DNA from: Novipirellula sp052161655
GTDB taxonomy: Bacteria > Planctomycetota > Planctomycetia > Pirellulales > Pirellulaceae
DNA length: 64,000 nucleotides
Direction of reading: 5' to 3'
Assembly: GCF_052161655.1 (NCBI RefSeq)
Contig: NZ_CP197418.1
Span: 7,502,001 to 7,566,000 of the forward strand
The first letter of the stretch is position 1, and the number at the start of each line of letters is the position of its first letter. Below are positions 36,033-45,648 of this stretch, piece after piece. The position numbers and the translations under genes are program-made. The notes beneath the pieces were generated by a model. The model made no database searches and was not told the origin of the DNA. It saw only the letters and a list, made by a program, of their open reading frames with translations.

Positions 36033-37706
36033 TCAGTGAAGCATCTTTGCCGGCTTCGGCGTTAAGACATGCGGAGCTGGAAGGGGAACAACGTTTGGCT
36101 TGGCACAGGGTTCTTTTTTATCCGTGCGCATTGCCTTGCCGTAGGACGACACGAACTTGTCGGGCGACTCGATCATGTCCGTCGTCATCTTGTGGTGATG
36201 GTAGTGCATCGCACACTTAATTGCATAGAAGAAGCACACCGGTGGATACGACCCGCGTTTCCGCATCGCGTTGAAAATGCGAGCGCGATAGGTGCGACGT
36301 AAATCGGCATCGGGTACCCCTCGCATCAACTTCCAAAAAATGTAAAGGAAGCCAACTAGGAAGAACGTGTTTTGGCGAATCCGTAACCAACGATGCTTGC
36401 GAAAGTAGGGTGTCTCAAAAGTTCGGAACTTAAAACCATCATGGATGAAAAGCTGATCGAGACGATCAAAGTAAGTCTCGGGCTCGTATGCATCACGCAT
36501 GGTTTCCAGGTAACCGTCACGAAGTTCTTCACGAGTCATTTGCTTGGGGATCACGTTCGTCCCGAACTCATGCTCGATCGCCAAATCCAATCGGCCTTCA
36601 GCTTTCAAGCGATCGTAAAGCGGCGTCTTGGGAATCGCATGCAGCAAGCCGATCATCGCGTGTGCGATGCGAGACTCTTTTAAGAACTTTTGTTGTGTCG
36701 CAAAAATCGCAGGCGTGTCGTTGTCGAAGCCGACAATGAGACCGCACCAGACTTCGATGCCGAAGTTTTGAATCTGGTGGACCTTTTCCAAAATGGTGCC
36801 GCCGCGAGCGCGGACGTTTTGAAACTTCTTCGTTTCCTTGAGCGACTCTTCGTCCGGGCTCTCAATTCCGATGAAGACGGATTGGATGTTGGCGCGAGCC
36901 ATCAACTCCATCAGTTCATCGTCTTCGCACATGTCCAACGACGCTTCGGTGCTGAATACGATCGGATAGCCATGACGTTCTTGCCATTTGGCGACTTCTT
37001 CGAGCACCGGTTTGATCGCCCGTTTGTTGCCGACGAGGTTGTCATCCACGATGAACGCGATGTGAATCTTCTGCTTGCGAAGGCACTCCAACTCATTGAT
37101 GATCTGGGACGCCTGTTTGATCCGTGGCTTACGACCAAACGTAACGATGATGTCACAGAACTCACATTGGAAAGGGCAGCCTCGCGAGAACTGGAGGTTG
37201 CCGAACATGTAGTGCTTGTTCTTAAGCAAATCATGTCGAGGCGTAGGGACCGTTGACATGTCGGTTTTTTCGGACTGTTCATAGCGCTGCTGGTGAGTGC
37301 CGGTTTTCCAGTCTGCTAGAAATTGCGGCCAAGTTGTCTCGGCCTCGCCGACAAAAATCGCGTCGACACGCGAGTCGAACCACGCTTCCTCAACCGTCAC
37401 CCAAGGACCGCCGACAACGACGAAAGCACCTCGTGATTTCAGTTCGTTAACGATCTCGTCCATGCGAAACCGCTGAACGCTCATCCCCGTGATCCCAACG
37501 ATGTCGAACTGCGCCAATTGGTCGAAGTTCAGTTCCTCGACATTCTCGTCAACAAGAGTGACTTCGTGCTCCACCGGAGTAAGCGCCGCTAGCAAAGGAA
37601 GGCTCGCGACCGGCATGTTCGCCCCTTTGCCCATGATTTGCTGGGCGTGCTCCAGCCCCCAATAAGAAACTTCAAACGCTGGGTTAATGATCGCAATCTT
37701 CGCCAT
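36033..37706 (-). CDS. B12-binding-domain radical SAM protein with DUF4070
   Basis: This 557-residue protein has a cobalamin-binding-like Rossmann domain (about 1-150, with VVVGGPWVTVEEAWF and DAIFVGEAETTWPQFL), a radical SAM core with the CX3CX2C cluster motif FSRGCPFQCEFCD, and a C-terminal DUF4070-like region. This architecture is shared with HpnP/HpnR-type hopanoid methylases and many uncharacterised enzymes that act on lipids or cofactors. The substrate cannot be assigned here. The stop is converged on by the AhpD-like gene across a structured repeat. Confidence 0.85.
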   Translation of the reverse strand: MAKIAIINPAFEVSYWGLEHAQQIMGKGANMPVASLPLLAALTPVEHEVTLVDENVEELNFDQLAQFDIVGITGMSVQRFRMDEIVNELKSRGAFVVVGGPWVTVEEAWFDSRVDAIFVGEAETTWPQFLADWKTGTHQQRYEQSEKTDMSTVPTPRHDLLKNKHYMFGNLQFSRGCPFQCEFCDIIVTFGRKPRIKQASQIINELECLRKQKIHIAFIVDDNLVGNKRAIKPVLEEVAKWQERHGYPIVFSTEASLDMCEDDELMELMARANIQSVFIGIESPDEESLKETKKFQNVRARGGTILEKVHQIQNFGIEVWCGLIVGFDNDTPAIFATQQKFLKESRIAHAMIGLLHAIPKTPLYDRLKAEGRLDLAIEHEFGTNVIPKQMTREELRDGYLETMRDAYEPETYFDRLDQLFIHDGFKFRTFETPYFRKHRWLRIRQNTFFLVGFLYIFWKLMRGVPDADLRRTYRARIFNAMRKRGSYPPVCFFYAIKCAMHYHHHKMTTDMIESPDKFVSSYGKAMRTDKKEPCAKPNVVPLPAPHVLTPKPAKMLH

Positions 37707-38497
37707 CGCACAAATTCCTTAACAAGCGTGATCCTATCGGAACTGGTATCTGCCATCATAAGCGTTTCCTCGGCGTCAATGTAGATTCAATTCGATTGAG
37801 GTTAATTTCATAAATGGTTGTAACGAGGCGACTCGCTCGTGCGTTATTTCTGGTGAAGCCGGTTTCTTCGCCCGTGTCACACCAATCGACACGACGACGT
37901 GCGGTGGAGTCACTCGGCGCAAAGACGATGATCGCACTGCAGGGCTGGATCTGATCAGCCACTGTGGACGCGTCAAAGTCTTAAAGAGTGATCACTAATC
38001 GCCCCAAGCCGCAATGACGATGCGCCCTAACGTGATCTACAAAAATTTTGAATTTTCTGCAGCAAACAGGTCCAACAGCAAACAGTGAGCGACAGGAAAA
38101 AGATGGCCTGAACACCCAGTATCGCTAGGCAAATAGCAACCATATCCGCACGCTTCCATTTCACACTCTGCGAGAGGATCGCGAATTGGCATGACAATTG
38201 CGTGATTGAATAATCATTACAACATCGAACCAAAGAATCCACGGTGCAGATGAAAGGAGGGTAAAGTCATGCCAGATGGAAAACGCAAACGTCGGCACAG
38301 CCAGAATCGTGCGAAGCGAGCGTGGTACGCCTATCATCGTGCCGTCCGGTTCAATCACCGCTTCGGCTTGTTGAGTTAGAGTATCTTCACTTCTGATGTG
38401 GCGTTCGTCGCGTTCGCGGTAGACCACGTTCTGGAGAACGCAGCTACGGCTTGAATCCCACGTTACTTCCAACATCAGTTGGAGCCAGCGATCGATC
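37707..38497. other. Intergenic stretch without a recognised gene
   Basis: About 790 bases between the radical SAM gene start and the FAD oxidase stop. Short frames exist (one of 122 codons on the minus strand, 38161-38529, overlapping the oxidase end), but none shows a family signature, and the longest has cysteine- and tryptophan-rich, unlikely composition. I see no strong hairpins. It may hold the radical SAM promoter and debris of lost genes. Confidence 0.5.
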
Positions 38498-39757
38498 TCA
38501 AAAACGCGACGGCGAGTAAGGCGATGCATCGATGTGAGTCTGTTGGCCAGTGACCAACTCGGCGATCAATCGTCCTGTGCAAGGTGCCAGACTCAAGCCC
38601 AACATGTTATGCCCAGTGGCCAGAAACGCATTGTCTAAATTGGGTGTGGCGCCGATGATCGGCAGGCTATCCCAAGTCATCGGCCGCCAACCGTACCACG
38701 TTTCTTTCGCCTCGCCATCGACTGACGCAACGAGGTACGGGCGAGCTGAATCGCGAAGTTGTCGGATTCGCTGCTCGCGGATCGATGTGTCGTAGCCAGA
38801 GAACTCCATCATCGACCCGAGACGCAGCCCGTTCTCGAATGGCGAAACTCCCACCTTGTGTTCTGGAAATAGAATCGGATGACTCGGCAGGTGTTCAACT
38901 CGGTTCATTGTTACCGAGTAGCCTTTTCCAGGCTCAATTGGAATAGGGCACTGCAGCTCATTCGACCACCGTGTGCTCCACGCCCCCATCGCAAAGACAT
39001 AATGCTCGGCCTGCAATTCGCCCTGTGTCGTCGCAAGGTGGGTAATGCATCCAGCGGTTTTGTGGACGCTTGTTAATTCACATTGTTCAATAAATTGCAC
39101 CCCGTTGGCACGTGAACGCTCAGCCCATTGCTGGTTCAATCGGTCCGGTCGAACCGACGTGTCTTGGGGATAGTGAAAGGCGCCAGCAAGCCCCGGTTTT
39201 AATCCCGGATCAAAATCAGCAAGCCGATCTCCTTCGATCCGGTTCGCCGAAACACCGAACTGCTGCGTCAGCATCCTGTCGTTCTTGGCAAATGCATCCA
39301 TGCCACGCTGCGTCCGCAATACGTACAACAGCCCGTTCTCTTTCCACTCACAATCCAGAGCCTCTTCCTGGACCAGATTTCGATATTCGCTCATGGAGGC
39401 ATCGAGGATCGACTGCAGGTGTTTCCCTGCAGTTAAGACCTGGCGGTGATTGCAGCGCCGGGCGAACTGCCACATCCAATTCCACATCGCCGGGCTGAGT
39501 CGCGGCTTCACCCGAAACGCGGCCTGTGGATTAAACAGAGATTTTAATGCAACGGCAAACGCGCCTGGTTCGGTTAACGGCGGCACATGGCTTGGACAGA
39601 TGTATCCGCAGTTCCCATGCGAGCAGGCTGACGCAACGGTGCCGCGGTCAATGACGGTGACTTGCAATCCAGCCTTGTTTAGATAGTGAGCGCAGGCGAT
39701 TCCAATGGTTCCCGCGCCGACCACAACGACCGATCCTCCGTGTGCATTGCGTATCAT
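38498..39757 (-). CDS. FAD-dependent D-amino-acid dehydrogenase (DadA/D-hydroxyproline dehydrogenase-like)
   Basis: This 419-residue DAO-family flavoenzyme has the N-terminal dinucleotide fold SVVVVGAGTIGIACAHYLNK and ends with GWRPMTWDSLPIIGATPN and GHNMLGLSLAPCTGRLIAEL, as in DadA. The start ATG overlaps, as ATGA, the stop of a decayed proline racemase/hydroxyproline epimerase (39754-39882). With the semialdehyde dehydrogenase upstream on the same strand, the context points to oxidation of cis-4-hydroxy-D-proline in hydroxyproline breakdown. The flavin family is clear; the substrate is inferred from context. Confidence 0.88.
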   Translation of the reverse strand: MIRNAHGGSVVVVGAGTIGIACAHYLNKAGLQVTVIDRGTVASACSHGNCGYICPSHVPPLTEPGAFAVALKSLFNPQAAFRVKPRLSPAMWNWMWQFARRCNHRQVLTAGKHLQSILDASMSEYRNLVQEEALDCEWKENGLLYVLRTQRGMDAFAKNDRMLTQQFGVSANRIEGDRLADFDPGLKPGLAGAFHYPQDTSVRPDRLNQQWAERSRANGVQFIEQCELTSVHKTAGCITHLATTQGELQAEHYVFAMGAWSTRWSNELQCPIPIEPGKGYSVTMNRVEHLPSHPILFPEHKVGVSPFENGLRLGSMMEFSGYDTSIREQRIRQLRDSARPYLVASVDGEAKETWYGWRPMTWDSLPIIGATPNLDNAFLATGHNMLGLSLAPCTGRLIAELVTGQQTHIDASPYSPSRF

Positions 39758-39882
39758 ATCAGCCTTTCTTCGAATTCACTTGCGGTCATACATCGGATCC
39801 CATTGATGAACGGGTCGCGTGGTTGCCGCATCAGTTTGCCTTCACCGCAGATAAACGCACGCCCCACGATTGTGGGCACGAT
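39754..39882 (-). pseudogene. C-terminal remnant of a proline racemase / 4-hydroxyproline epimerase
   Basis: Translating the minus strand gives IVPTIVGRAFICGEGK, then LMRQPRDPFINGIR and a short tail to the stop at 39754-39756. This aligns without gaps to the end of proline racemase-family proteins (pattern IxPxIxGxAxIxG, eight residues, DPxxxG). The stop overlaps the oxidase start as ATGA. Upstream of 39882 the frame stays open for some codons but no longer resembles the family. Only about 43 of roughly 330 codons remain, so the gene is a deletion remnant. No other feature was seen in 39883-40015. Confidence 0.65.
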
Positions 39883-40015
39883 GTTGTTTTGTCGTAGGCC
39901 GTTGCCACAGGATACGAACGCAATCCCATGTTTTCTTGGCGTATTTCGTCTGCGAACATAACGATTCGCGCATAGTGTGTTGATGCGCTGGGTTGATGCG
40001 CCATGCTAAGCGGTG

Positions 40016-41617
40016 CTACTGATCACGGGTGTAAACGCCGTCGACCATTCGCATGATGCCACGTGGGTTGGCATCTTGTAATTCGGCCGGCAGATAGTTG
40101 TCTGGAAAGTCCTGAAAACAGATCGGACGTGTGAAACGCTTAATCGCCGCTGGCCCGATCGAGGTGAAATGAGCGTTGCTGGTCGCAGGATAGGGGCCGC
40201 CGTGAACCATCGCGTTGCAAACCTCAATCCCTGTGGGGAAACCGTTGAAGATCAGACGCCCCACTTTTTGTTGAAGGGCTCGGATCAGTGGTTGGTGCTC
40301 CGACAGTTCACTGCTGGTGCCATGCAGCGTTGCGGTAAGCTGCCCCTCAAGCTCTTTTGCGATCTCGAGCATTTGGCTTGCATCTTCGTAACGAACAATC
40401 GTTGAGCAGGGGCCAAACAGTTCTTCCATAAGCGAACGCTCACGCTGGAGCACCGCAAATTCCGTCACCGCAATCGTACAGTGGGCTTGTTGGGGTTGCT
40501 CGCTTGCTCCACTGGCTTGAGCGAGCAGCTGCACGCCGTCGGTGTCCTTGATTCGTGCAACACCCTTTAAAAACGCGTCGTAAATCCCGGAGTGCAACAT
40601 CGTCCCCGGGGCTGCTGCGGTGGCATGCTCCGCGATGGACTGGATCAACTGATCGCCTCGATCACCTGTGGGGACCAACATCAATCCAGGGTTGGTACAA
40701 AACTGCCCCACCCCCATCGTCAGTGAATCTATAAACGCCTTGGCAATTTGTTCTGCGTGATGCTCGATCGCGCCGGGCAACACAAATACGGGATTGATGC
40801 TGCCCATCTCCGCATAAACAGGAATGGGGGTGCGTCGGCGGTTTGCGACGTCGAACAAGGCTCGGCCGCCTGCGATAGACCCCGTAAACGCCACCGCTGC
40901 GGTAGCAGGGTGTTCCACGAGTGCATGTCCCACTTGATGGGATTGTCCTTGCAACAGAGAGAATATCCCAGGTGGTAATCCAGTCGCTTTGACCGCATCA
41001 CAAACGATGCTGCCAATCATTTCGCAAGTTCCCGGATGGGCTGGGTGCGCTTTGCATACAACCGGACACCCCGCAGCCATGGCGGTGGTTGTATCCGTTC
41101 CGGCAACGGAAATAGCCAACGGGAAGTTACTGGCTCCGAAGACAACCACGGGGCCAACGCTGATGAGCATGCTGCGAACGTCGGGCTTCGGAGCGGGGGT
41201 GCGATCGGCGTCCCCCTGATCGATCTTGGCTTCGACCCACGAACCCTCGCGGATCATTTCGGCGAACAAGCGGGTTTGATTGACGGTTCGCGCTCGCTCT
41301 GCAAGCAAGCGATTCATGGGCAGAGCGGTTTCCGCATGACAGCGATCCAGTAACCCCTGGCCGGCATCCATCAGCCCATCCGCAATCGCATCCAACAGCC
41401 TTGCGCGAGTTTCAAACGAAGTGCTTGAAAAGACGTCCGCGGAAGCGCTCGCCAGCGTCATCGCTCGGTCGATTTCCTCGGTGCTTGCTTCATGAAATGG
41501 CGGATCCAACAATGCCTGAGTCGAAGGATTGGTTGCAGCAAACGTATCGGAGTTTGTGCCTGACCAATCGGCACCAATCAGCTGTTTCCCTTGGATGCGT
41601 GCAAATGGCATATTCAT
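40016..41617 (-). CDS. Aldehyde dehydrogenase, alpha-ketoglutarate semialdehyde (2,5-dioxovalerate) type
   Basis: This 533-residue aldehyde dehydrogenase belongs to the AraE/KGSADH-like class: PVVVFGASNFPLAISVAGTDT at about 155, VAFTGSIAGGR for the NAD site, VYAEMGSINPVFVLPG with the general-base Glu, and catalytic Cys in VGQFCTNPGL. It would oxidise alpha-ketoglutarate semialdehyde to alpha-ketoglutarate, the last step of hydroxyproline (and some sugar acid) catabolism. Together with the FAD oxidase and the epimerase remnant downstream it supports a hydroxyproline cluster. The deaminase gene of the pathway is not in the window. Confidence 0.88.
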   Translation of the reverse strand: MNMPFARIQGKQLIGADWSGTNSDTFAATNPSTQALLDPPFHEASTEEIDRAMTLASASADVFSSTSFETRARLLDAIADGLMDAGQGLLDRCHAETALPMNRLLAERARTVNQTRLFAEMIREGSWVEAKIDQGDADRTPAPKPDVRSMLISVGPVVVFGASNFPLAISVAGTDTTTAMAAGCPVVCKAHPAHPGTCEMIGSIVCDAVKATGLPPGIFSLLQGQSHQVGHALVEHPATAAVAFTGSIAGGRALFDVANRRRTPIPVYAEMGSINPVFVLPGAIEHHAEQIAKAFIDSLTMGVGQFCTNPGLMLVPTGDRGDQLIQSIAEHATAAAPGTMLHSGIYDAFLKGVARIKDTDGVQLLAQASGASEQPQQAHCTIAVTEFAVLQRERSLMEELFGPCSTIVRYEDASQMLEIAKELEGQLTATLHGTSSELSEHQPLIRALQQKVGRLIFNGFPTGIEVCNAMVHGGPYPATSNAHFTSIGPAAIKRFTRPICFQDFPDNYLPAELQDANPRGIMRMVDGVYTRDQ

Positions 41618-41762
41618 TGATGTCGTGCGGGGGGACGATTGTGTTTAAATTACTCTGGGAACTATACTTCGAATTCGCTCATCGTTTATTGCCAGTGTGC
41701 AAAGGATGGTCGAAAGAATGAACCCCTCTACGGCGACTTGATGCTGGAGTGCTTCTTGCGAT

Positions 41763-42167
41763 TTAAGTCCTGCCTTTGGCGATGTCGTTCAGCACGTTCA
41801 TCGCGTCCTCAGCACGTTCGGTCGGTACAAAGAGATGATCGTGGAAGTAAGCCGAGATCGCATTTACGCTGATGCCCCGGTGTGCGAGTTTGTCGGTCAC
41901 GGCAGCCAAAAATCCAACGGCTTCCAGGCTGGAATGAACTTTTAGGGTAATCATTCTGCACGGATACGCGAAGTCGAGTCCATTTGTCTCGGCTTCGCCC
42001 TTCGCCAGAATCAGAGTTAAACCTTCAGGTTCAAGAAACTGACCGATTGCGGATACGCGAGTCTTAGTTGCGGCTTCGGGGGCCATGGTACAAAACACGA
42101 ACTCGCCCGCTTGCAGTTCAGGCTTCATGTTTTCCAGCAATGTCTGGAGATGGGTTTCGCCGTTCAT
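41763..42167 (-). CDS. ACT domain-containing protein (DUF2241 type)
   Basis: I use the ATG at 42167 because homologous proteins begin MNGETHLQTLLENMKPELQ; the frame is open to 42206. The product is 134 residues: an N-terminal DUF2241-like half (GEFVFCTM at about 22) and a C-terminal ACT-like half with LKVHSSLEAVGFLAAVTDKL and GISVNAISAYFHDHLFV. Such two-module proteins are thought to bind small ligands, often amino acids. It follows the TetR gene by 41 bases on the same strand, so both may share a transcript. Confidence 0.8.
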   Translation of the reverse strand: MNGETHLQTLLENMKPELQAGEFVFCTMAPEAATKTRVSAIGQFLEPEGLTLILAKGEAETNGLDFAYPCRMITLKVHSSLEAVGFLAAVTDKLAHRGISVNAISAYFHDHLFVPTERAEDAMNVLNDIAKGRT

Positions 42168-42208
42168 AGGTAATGCATGAGGAACGTGCCAATAGGGGGC
42201 AGACACTA

Positions 42209-42790
42209 CTAGGAAACCAGTCGCATTGCCTGTTTGGCGACCTGTTGCAACGCCGCTTTGTCGAATCCGCCACGGCCCATCACTCGCATGCCAACGACTA
42301 ACGCAAAAAGTGCTCGCGCGGTTGCCCGTGCCGAAACCGTAGCCGGAATTTGATCCCGCTTTTGCCCGAGCTTGATCTGTCGCTCAAAGAACTGAGTGAA
42401 CTCTTTCACCGCAGCATTCACGAGTTGCTGCGCCTGTTCATCGTGCTCACTTAGCGTCAGGGACGTGTTGATCAAAAAGCAGCCCTTTTTCTGTGGGTCA
42501 TCGAGTGCCTGTTGCACAATGGCGTCAAACAAAACCGAAAACGCCTTCAACGGATCGTCCATCGCTTCAAGCTGTTTCGTGAGCGTACATCGCTGCTCGC
42601 TGTCATACTTCAGCAGCGATTTCAGAAACAGGTCCTGTTTGCCGGCAAACGCGTTGTAGAGGCTACCACGTTGGATTCCGGTCGCCGTGGTCAGGTCAGA
42701 TATGGAGGTAGCGGTGTACCCTTTTTCCCAGAAAACGTGCATCGCTTTGTCGATCACGTCTTTTTCGTCGAATGATTTTTCCCATGGCAT
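42209..42790 (-). CDS. TetR/AcrR-family transcriptional regulator
   Basis: This 193-residue regulator has an N-terminal helix-turn-helix of the TetR type: DVIDKAMHVFWEKGYTATSI, then DLTTATGIQRGSLYNAF and GKQDLFLKSLLKY. The C-terminal ligand domain resembles the CTERM_TetR_C_11-like regulators. The upstream DNA has TTTAGAC-n5-GGTCAAA (near 42834-42852), a possible autoregulatory site. It heads a run of minus-strand genes (ACT, semialdehyde dehydrogenase, oxidase) and may regulate them. Confidence 0.9.
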   Translation of the reverse strand: MPWEKSFDEKDVIDKAMHVFWEKGYTATSISDLTTATGIQRGSLYNAFAGKQDLFLKSLLKYDSEQRCTLTKQLEAMDDPLKAFSVLFDAIVQQALDDPQKKGCFLINTSLTLSEHDEQAQQLVNAAVKEFTQFFERQIKLGQKRDQIPATVSARATARALFALVVGMRVMGRGGFDKAALQQVAKQAMRLVS

Positions 42791-42958
42791 GGGGGCGTGT
42801 TCCTTGGGTGAGTTGTCCGCTCAAGTTTACCTTGTTTAGACTTATCGGTCAAATCAATTCGATTCTTGTAATCGCCCGCTCACTCAACTCAATTTACAGC
42901 TGAAACTAACAAGTCGTTTCGGCCTCTGGCTTGCTTGGCCAGGATTTGCTTTTCGCCT

Positions 42959-45340
42959 TTAATCCATTTTCCGTTGCGTGACGAGTTGTACTGATGTGAT
43001 TGTCGTTCCTTTTTGAGCCGTGATCGCGATCTTGTTGCTGCCGCGGAGGATCGATGTTGGCACGTTGGCGTCCCGGGGTGCGAAAAACTCGCTGAACTCG
43101 TCTGCATCGCCAGTATCAACCGTGACCGGAGTGCCGTTTATGTCGACCGATAGCGGTTGCGTGATACCACCGCCACGATGGAGTCCGATGACCAGTCGGG
43201 CGGACTCGACATTCTCGGGAGCGTCGACCTTAATTGGAAACGATAGGGGGGCGCCGCTGCTGGCGATCGCGGTCTCGGTGGCAAACAAGCGTTCCTGCTG
43301 AAGTGTCGCGGACGGATTGAGCGGTTTGGCCAGGGCTAGTCGAATGACGGTCGTTTCATTCACATCGACGGGAATGGAGGACACGTCGACGGTCTGTTCC
43401 GAGTCGAACAGAACCTCGCCCTGGTGATAATTCAGTCGTGTTTGCATCGCGTCAGTCGCTCCGATCCGTGCCGCTACGCCCGACAGGTCAACGGCGATTT
43501 GTCGACCGCCCATGTTGGTCACTGCTAGTGAAATGCGATCGCTATCGTGCACCGCCACGACATCTAACCAATCACGGTCAAACGATACCGGCAATCGGCG
43601 ACCATCGAAGTCACGCCACAGATCAAAGTAATGGGCGATCGCGGTCGGCTCGTAATCGTCAATCGTGCTGTGGCGTTTGCGGTCTGTCTTCGGCGTGAAC
43701 GCCGCGTCGCCACTGTTAGGGTTCCATGACATATGAGTAAAGATGAATGGTACGAACATGTCGATTTGATCAGGCCGCTGCATTGATTTAGTAAGGTATG
43801 CATTCCAAGCGTATAGACGCAACCAATTGTCGGATGGCTGACGCCCGTTTTGCAGGGATCCGGTTTCGGTAATCAAAATCGGCAAAACGTTATCGACTTT
43901 GTGCATGTGGGCTCGCAGCATGTCGAGGATTGCTTCGTATCGCCCCAGCAAATAATTCGAATACCCCATCCCACGACGCTCGTGAGCACCAAGCATCAAC
44001 GCGTTTTCATAAAAGTGGTGCGAAAAGAAATCGAGGTGTCCGCGAGTCTCCTTGATAAATCGGGCTTGATCCCGATACAGCGAAAAGTCCTTGATCTGAA
44101 GCTGCATGTAAGCCGAAGATGGACCACCGACTTTTACGTTCGGCGCGCGAGCGTGTACGGCATCGGCAACGCGATTATGGAAATCGGCCAACAACCCCCA
44201 GCCGTCAATTCCTTCGTTTTCTCGCCAGTGGTACGCCCATTCAGATTGGACGCTGCTCTCGTTTTTCACTTCCCACCAAGACGCCGTGTACCCCGCGTCC
44301 TTGATCTGATCGGCGACATAGGCAGCAGCAAGCTCCGCCGCGTCATCGAAGTGCTCAACCAGGGGTGTCCCACGGCCCTTCAAGGGCACCGACATAAATT
44401 CGGGCCAGTCATTGAAGCAGAGTGCGAACGGCTTGTCACGAAACTGCGGGATCGCCTCGCGGAGTCGCACGCCTGCGTCGTACTGTTCAAAGAAAGTCAG
44501 GTCAGCCGCACCAGGTTTGTCATCACGCTCCTTCAGCGTTTCCCAATTTCCCCACTTCTGAGTCAGGGCCGGATTGAATTTGAACGCACCTCGCCCTGGC
44601 AGGAAACCTCGTTCAGCCGTCCATTTTTCGAACGACGGATCTACAACGCCAGGCGTATCGTGCGTCCGAAACCATCGCTCACGTTGTAGCTCGGTCGTTC
44701 CGTCGATCGAAAGCTCGTGATCGGTGTCGACGCGGATCTCAACCCGCTCACGAGGAAACTCCGAACCAAGGTCGCGGTAAGGGATGCTGTCGAACTCAGC
44801 TGGAATCGCTTTTTGAGCATAGAACACGAGGTCGTCGATCCGACAGTCGGCACCCTTTTGCTTCATCAAGAATTGGATCTTCATGGGCTCGACCGGCCCA
44901 TCGGTCAGCGGAATCGATGGCATCTGAACACGATAAAAATCCTTGACCTGGACGCTGCGTGGAGGAGCTTTACCCGGCGAAAAAGGGAAGACGTGGACTT
45001 CTTTGATGCGGTCCAGATTGGATCCACGAAACCCAAAGTGGCGAAACAGGCCGGCGATTCGCTCCGTCCCTTGCGGAAGTACCAGCACGTCACCGTCCCG
45101 AATTTCTTTTCTCTCTTCGAGAATGGTCAGTTCCTTCAGGCCACGATCACGGCCATTGCCTTGATAAACGGTTTTGCGTCCTTCGAGGAAATTGTCAAAC
45201 AGAAAATCATGGATAGCCTTTTGATTTCGGCCTTCCGGGCTGAGTGTCGGCGGCTCGACCGCCAAACTCGGAGACGCGGCCAGGACTGCAACGCACATAA
45301 AGAACGTGCGGGCACAGCGGATCAGTTCGATGTCGGACAT
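42959..45340 (-). CDS. Secreted GH86-like glycoside hydrolase (beta-agarase/porphyranase type)
   Basis: This 793-residue protein has an N-terminal signal (FFMCVAVLAASPSLAVE) and an early beta-rich domain. A clan GH-A-type catalytic barrel runs from about 200, with the acid/base pair N360-E361 in WWEVKNESS and a nucleophile Glu492 in LITETGSLQ. The phrases LSIDGTTELQRERWFR, FALCFNDWPEFM and the order of motifs fit GH86 beta-agarases and porphyranases. Beta-sandwich domains follow to the end. It would cut sulfated or neutral red-algal galactans outside the cell. A sulfatase gene is divergently placed 308 bases away, which fits porphyran or carrageenan-like substrates. Confidence 0.7.
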   Translation of the reverse strand: MSDIELIRCARTFFMCVAVLAASPSLAVEPPTLSPEGRNQKAIHDFLFDNFLEGRKTVYQGNGRDRGLKELTILEERKEIRDGDVLVLPQGTERIAGLFRHFGFRGSNLDRIKEVHVFPFSPGKAPPRSVQVKDFYRVQMPSIPLTDGPVEPMKIQFLMKQKGADCRIDDLVFYAQKAIPAEFDSIPYRDLGSEFPRERVEIRVDTDHELSIDGTTELQRERWFRTHDTPGVVDPSFEKWTAERGFLPGRGAFKFNPALTQKWGNWETLKERDDKPGAADLTFFEQYDAGVRLREAIPQFRDKPFALCFNDWPEFMSVPLKGRGTPLVEHFDDAAELAAAYVADQIKDAGYTASWWEVKNESSVQSEWAYHWRENEGIDGWGLLADFHNRVADAVHARAPNVKVGGPSSAYMQLQIKDFSLYRDQARFIKETRGHLDFFSHHFYENALMLGAHERRGMGYSNYLLGRYEAILDMLRAHMHKVDNVLPILITETGSLQNGRQPSDNWLRLYAWNAYLTKSMQRPDQIDMFVPFIFTHMSWNPNSGDAAFTPKTDRKRHSTIDDYEPTAIAHYFDLWRDFDGRRLPVSFDRDWLDVVAVHDSDRISLAVTNMGGRQIAVDLSGVAARIGATDAMQTRLNYHQGEVLFDSEQTVDVSSIPVDVNETTVIRLALAKPLNPSATLQQERLFATETAIASSGAPLSFPIKVDAPENVESARLVIGLHRGGGITQPLSVDINGTPVTVDTGDADEFSEFFAPRDANVPTSILRGSNKIAITAQKGTTITSVQLVTQRKMD

Positions 45341-45383
45341 TGCAGAGTATCCTGGGGCTTAGAAGCACAGACGAGTGCCTAAC

Positions 45384-45400
45384 ATTGTTGCATAAACAAT
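45384..45400. promoter_or_regulatory. Palindromic site between the GH86-like gene and the sulfatase gene
   Basis: ATTGTT-GCATA-AACAAT has 6-bp arms around a 5-base spacer, 44 bases upstream of the GH86-like start codon. It sits in the 308-base divergent region and could be an operator for a GntR- or LacI-like regulator. No promoter hexamers are convincing. No other feature was seen in the gap 45341-45648. Confidence 0.35.
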
Positions 45401-45648
45401 CTGCCACACAAGCGAATTTGAAAATCACTGAGTCCGCCGATTTTGTTCAGCGTCCCTCGCACTTTCGTTTCGGAGGCAATGTCATCATGCGGGGACAACT
45501 CGCTCGGCGAATGGTCACCCGCAATCACCTTCATGCATTAGAATGTCGTTGGCCCCCAAATTGATTTTCGCTGAACAAGGCGGGGATACCCTGTCAATGA
45601 ATATTTCCTGGGAATCATCAGCGAAGCATCTAACCGAGTACCTGTGAA

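Noticed and set aside
38161..38529. 122-codon minus-strand frame overlapping the end of the FAD oxidase
   Set aside because: Overlaps conserved oxidase codons and has no recognisable domain or consistent composition.
43850..44689. 279-codon open frame on the plus strand inside the GH86-like gene
   Set aside because: Antisense shadow of a secreted hydrolase with intact catalytic Glu residues; no family resemblance.
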